Shown: positions 13,861-13,950 of the stretch, one piece after another | Position numbering within the stretch: the stretch's first letter is position 1 | Layout of the letters: the number at the start of each line of letters is the position of its first letter | Source of the DNA: Bacteroidales bacterium | Lineage (GTDB): Bacteria > Bacteroidota > Bacteroidia > Bacteroidales > F082 | Reading direction: 5' to 3' | Length of the DNA: 13,950 nucleotides | Assembly (NCBI GenBank): GCA_017428285.1 | Contig: JAFRRE010000058.1 | Location: forward strand, 1-13,950 | Notes under the pieces: generated by a model | Database searches by the model: none | What the model saw: only the letters and a program-made list of their open reading frames with translations | Told to the model about the DNA's origin: nothing | Translations under genes and position numbers: made by a program

Positions 13861-13950
13861 ATGTTAGGCAAGAAAAGTATCTACAGAAAACCTGCGGTCA
13901 TCATAGGTTCATTGGTGTTCCTGATGCTGCTGAACATGGTGGTTGTCAAC
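13861..13950 (+). CDS. 5' end of a membrane protein, possibly the decarboxylase beta subunit
   Basis: The frame opens at ATG 13861, 4 bp after the biotin carrier stop, with AAGG just upstream, and remains open to the window edge (30 residues). The visible part is a basic N-terminus (MLGKKSIYRKP) followed by a hydrophobic stretch that reads as a transmembrane helix. By operon order the Na+-translocating beta subunit (OadB/MmdB) is expected here, but the visible residues show no OadB-specific motif, so the identity is an inference from position only. Confidence 0.5.
   Translation, partial: MLGKKSIYRKPAVIIGSLVFLMLLNMVVVN

Overview
The window looks like chromosomal DNA from an anaerobic member of the Bacteroidota, most likely order Bacteroidales. 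Three things point there. Two upstream regions carry the TTTG / TAnnTTTG promoter signature of that phylum, most start codons lack a strong Shine-Dalgarno sequence, and the right end holds a sodium-pump-type methylmalonyl-CoA decarboxylase operon of the kind used in succinate-to-propionate fermentation. This assignment is inference; there is no rRNA or marker phylogeny here.

Layout. (1) 1-1463: the tail of a gene that is probably gatE, then a complete gatD. GatDE is the tRNA-dependent amidotransferase normally associated with archaea. (2) 1517-10685: an accessory block of nine same-strand, tightly spaced genes: an FkbH-like HAD enzyme, a MaoC-type hot-dog hydratase, a transketolase split into two proteins, an acyl carrier protein, then two successive pairs of a membrane-bound O-acyltransferase (MBOAT) and a membrane-anchored SGNH-like protein. 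The block is visibly poorer in G+C than both flanks. For example, 7741-7800 and 10141-10200 each have 23 G/C of 60, against 42 of 60 at 601-660 and 37 of 60 at 12541-12600. (3) 10686-10917: an intergenic region with a good Bacteroidota promoter and several inverted repeats. (4) 10918-13950: methylmalonyl-CoA epimerase, a palindromic heptamer-repeat element, the carboxyltransferase subunit, an OadG-like membrane subunit, a biotin carrier protein and the start of another membrane protein.

How the central genes may work together. The ACP-MBOAT-SGNH arrangement parallels DltC-DltB-DltD (D-alanylation) and the AlgI/AlgJ and PatA/PatB acetylation pairs. Here, however, the expected charging enzyme (DltA) is replaced by an FkbH-like protein, a family known to make D-glyceryl-ACP from 1,3-bisphosphoglycerate. 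A split transketolase could supply a C2 ketol unit or a sugar precursor, and a MaoC-type enzyme could modify a 3-hydroxyacyl thioester. The most economical hypothesis is a pathway that builds a small hydroxyacyl group (glyceryl, glycolyl or a derivative) on a dedicated ACP, passes it across the inner membrane through an MBOAT, and puts it on an envelope glycan or lipid with an SGNH partner. The families are well supported; the combined pathway, the acyl group and the acceptor are inference.

No tRNA, rRNA, CRISPR array, insertion sequence, transposase, integrase or frameshifted gene was seen.
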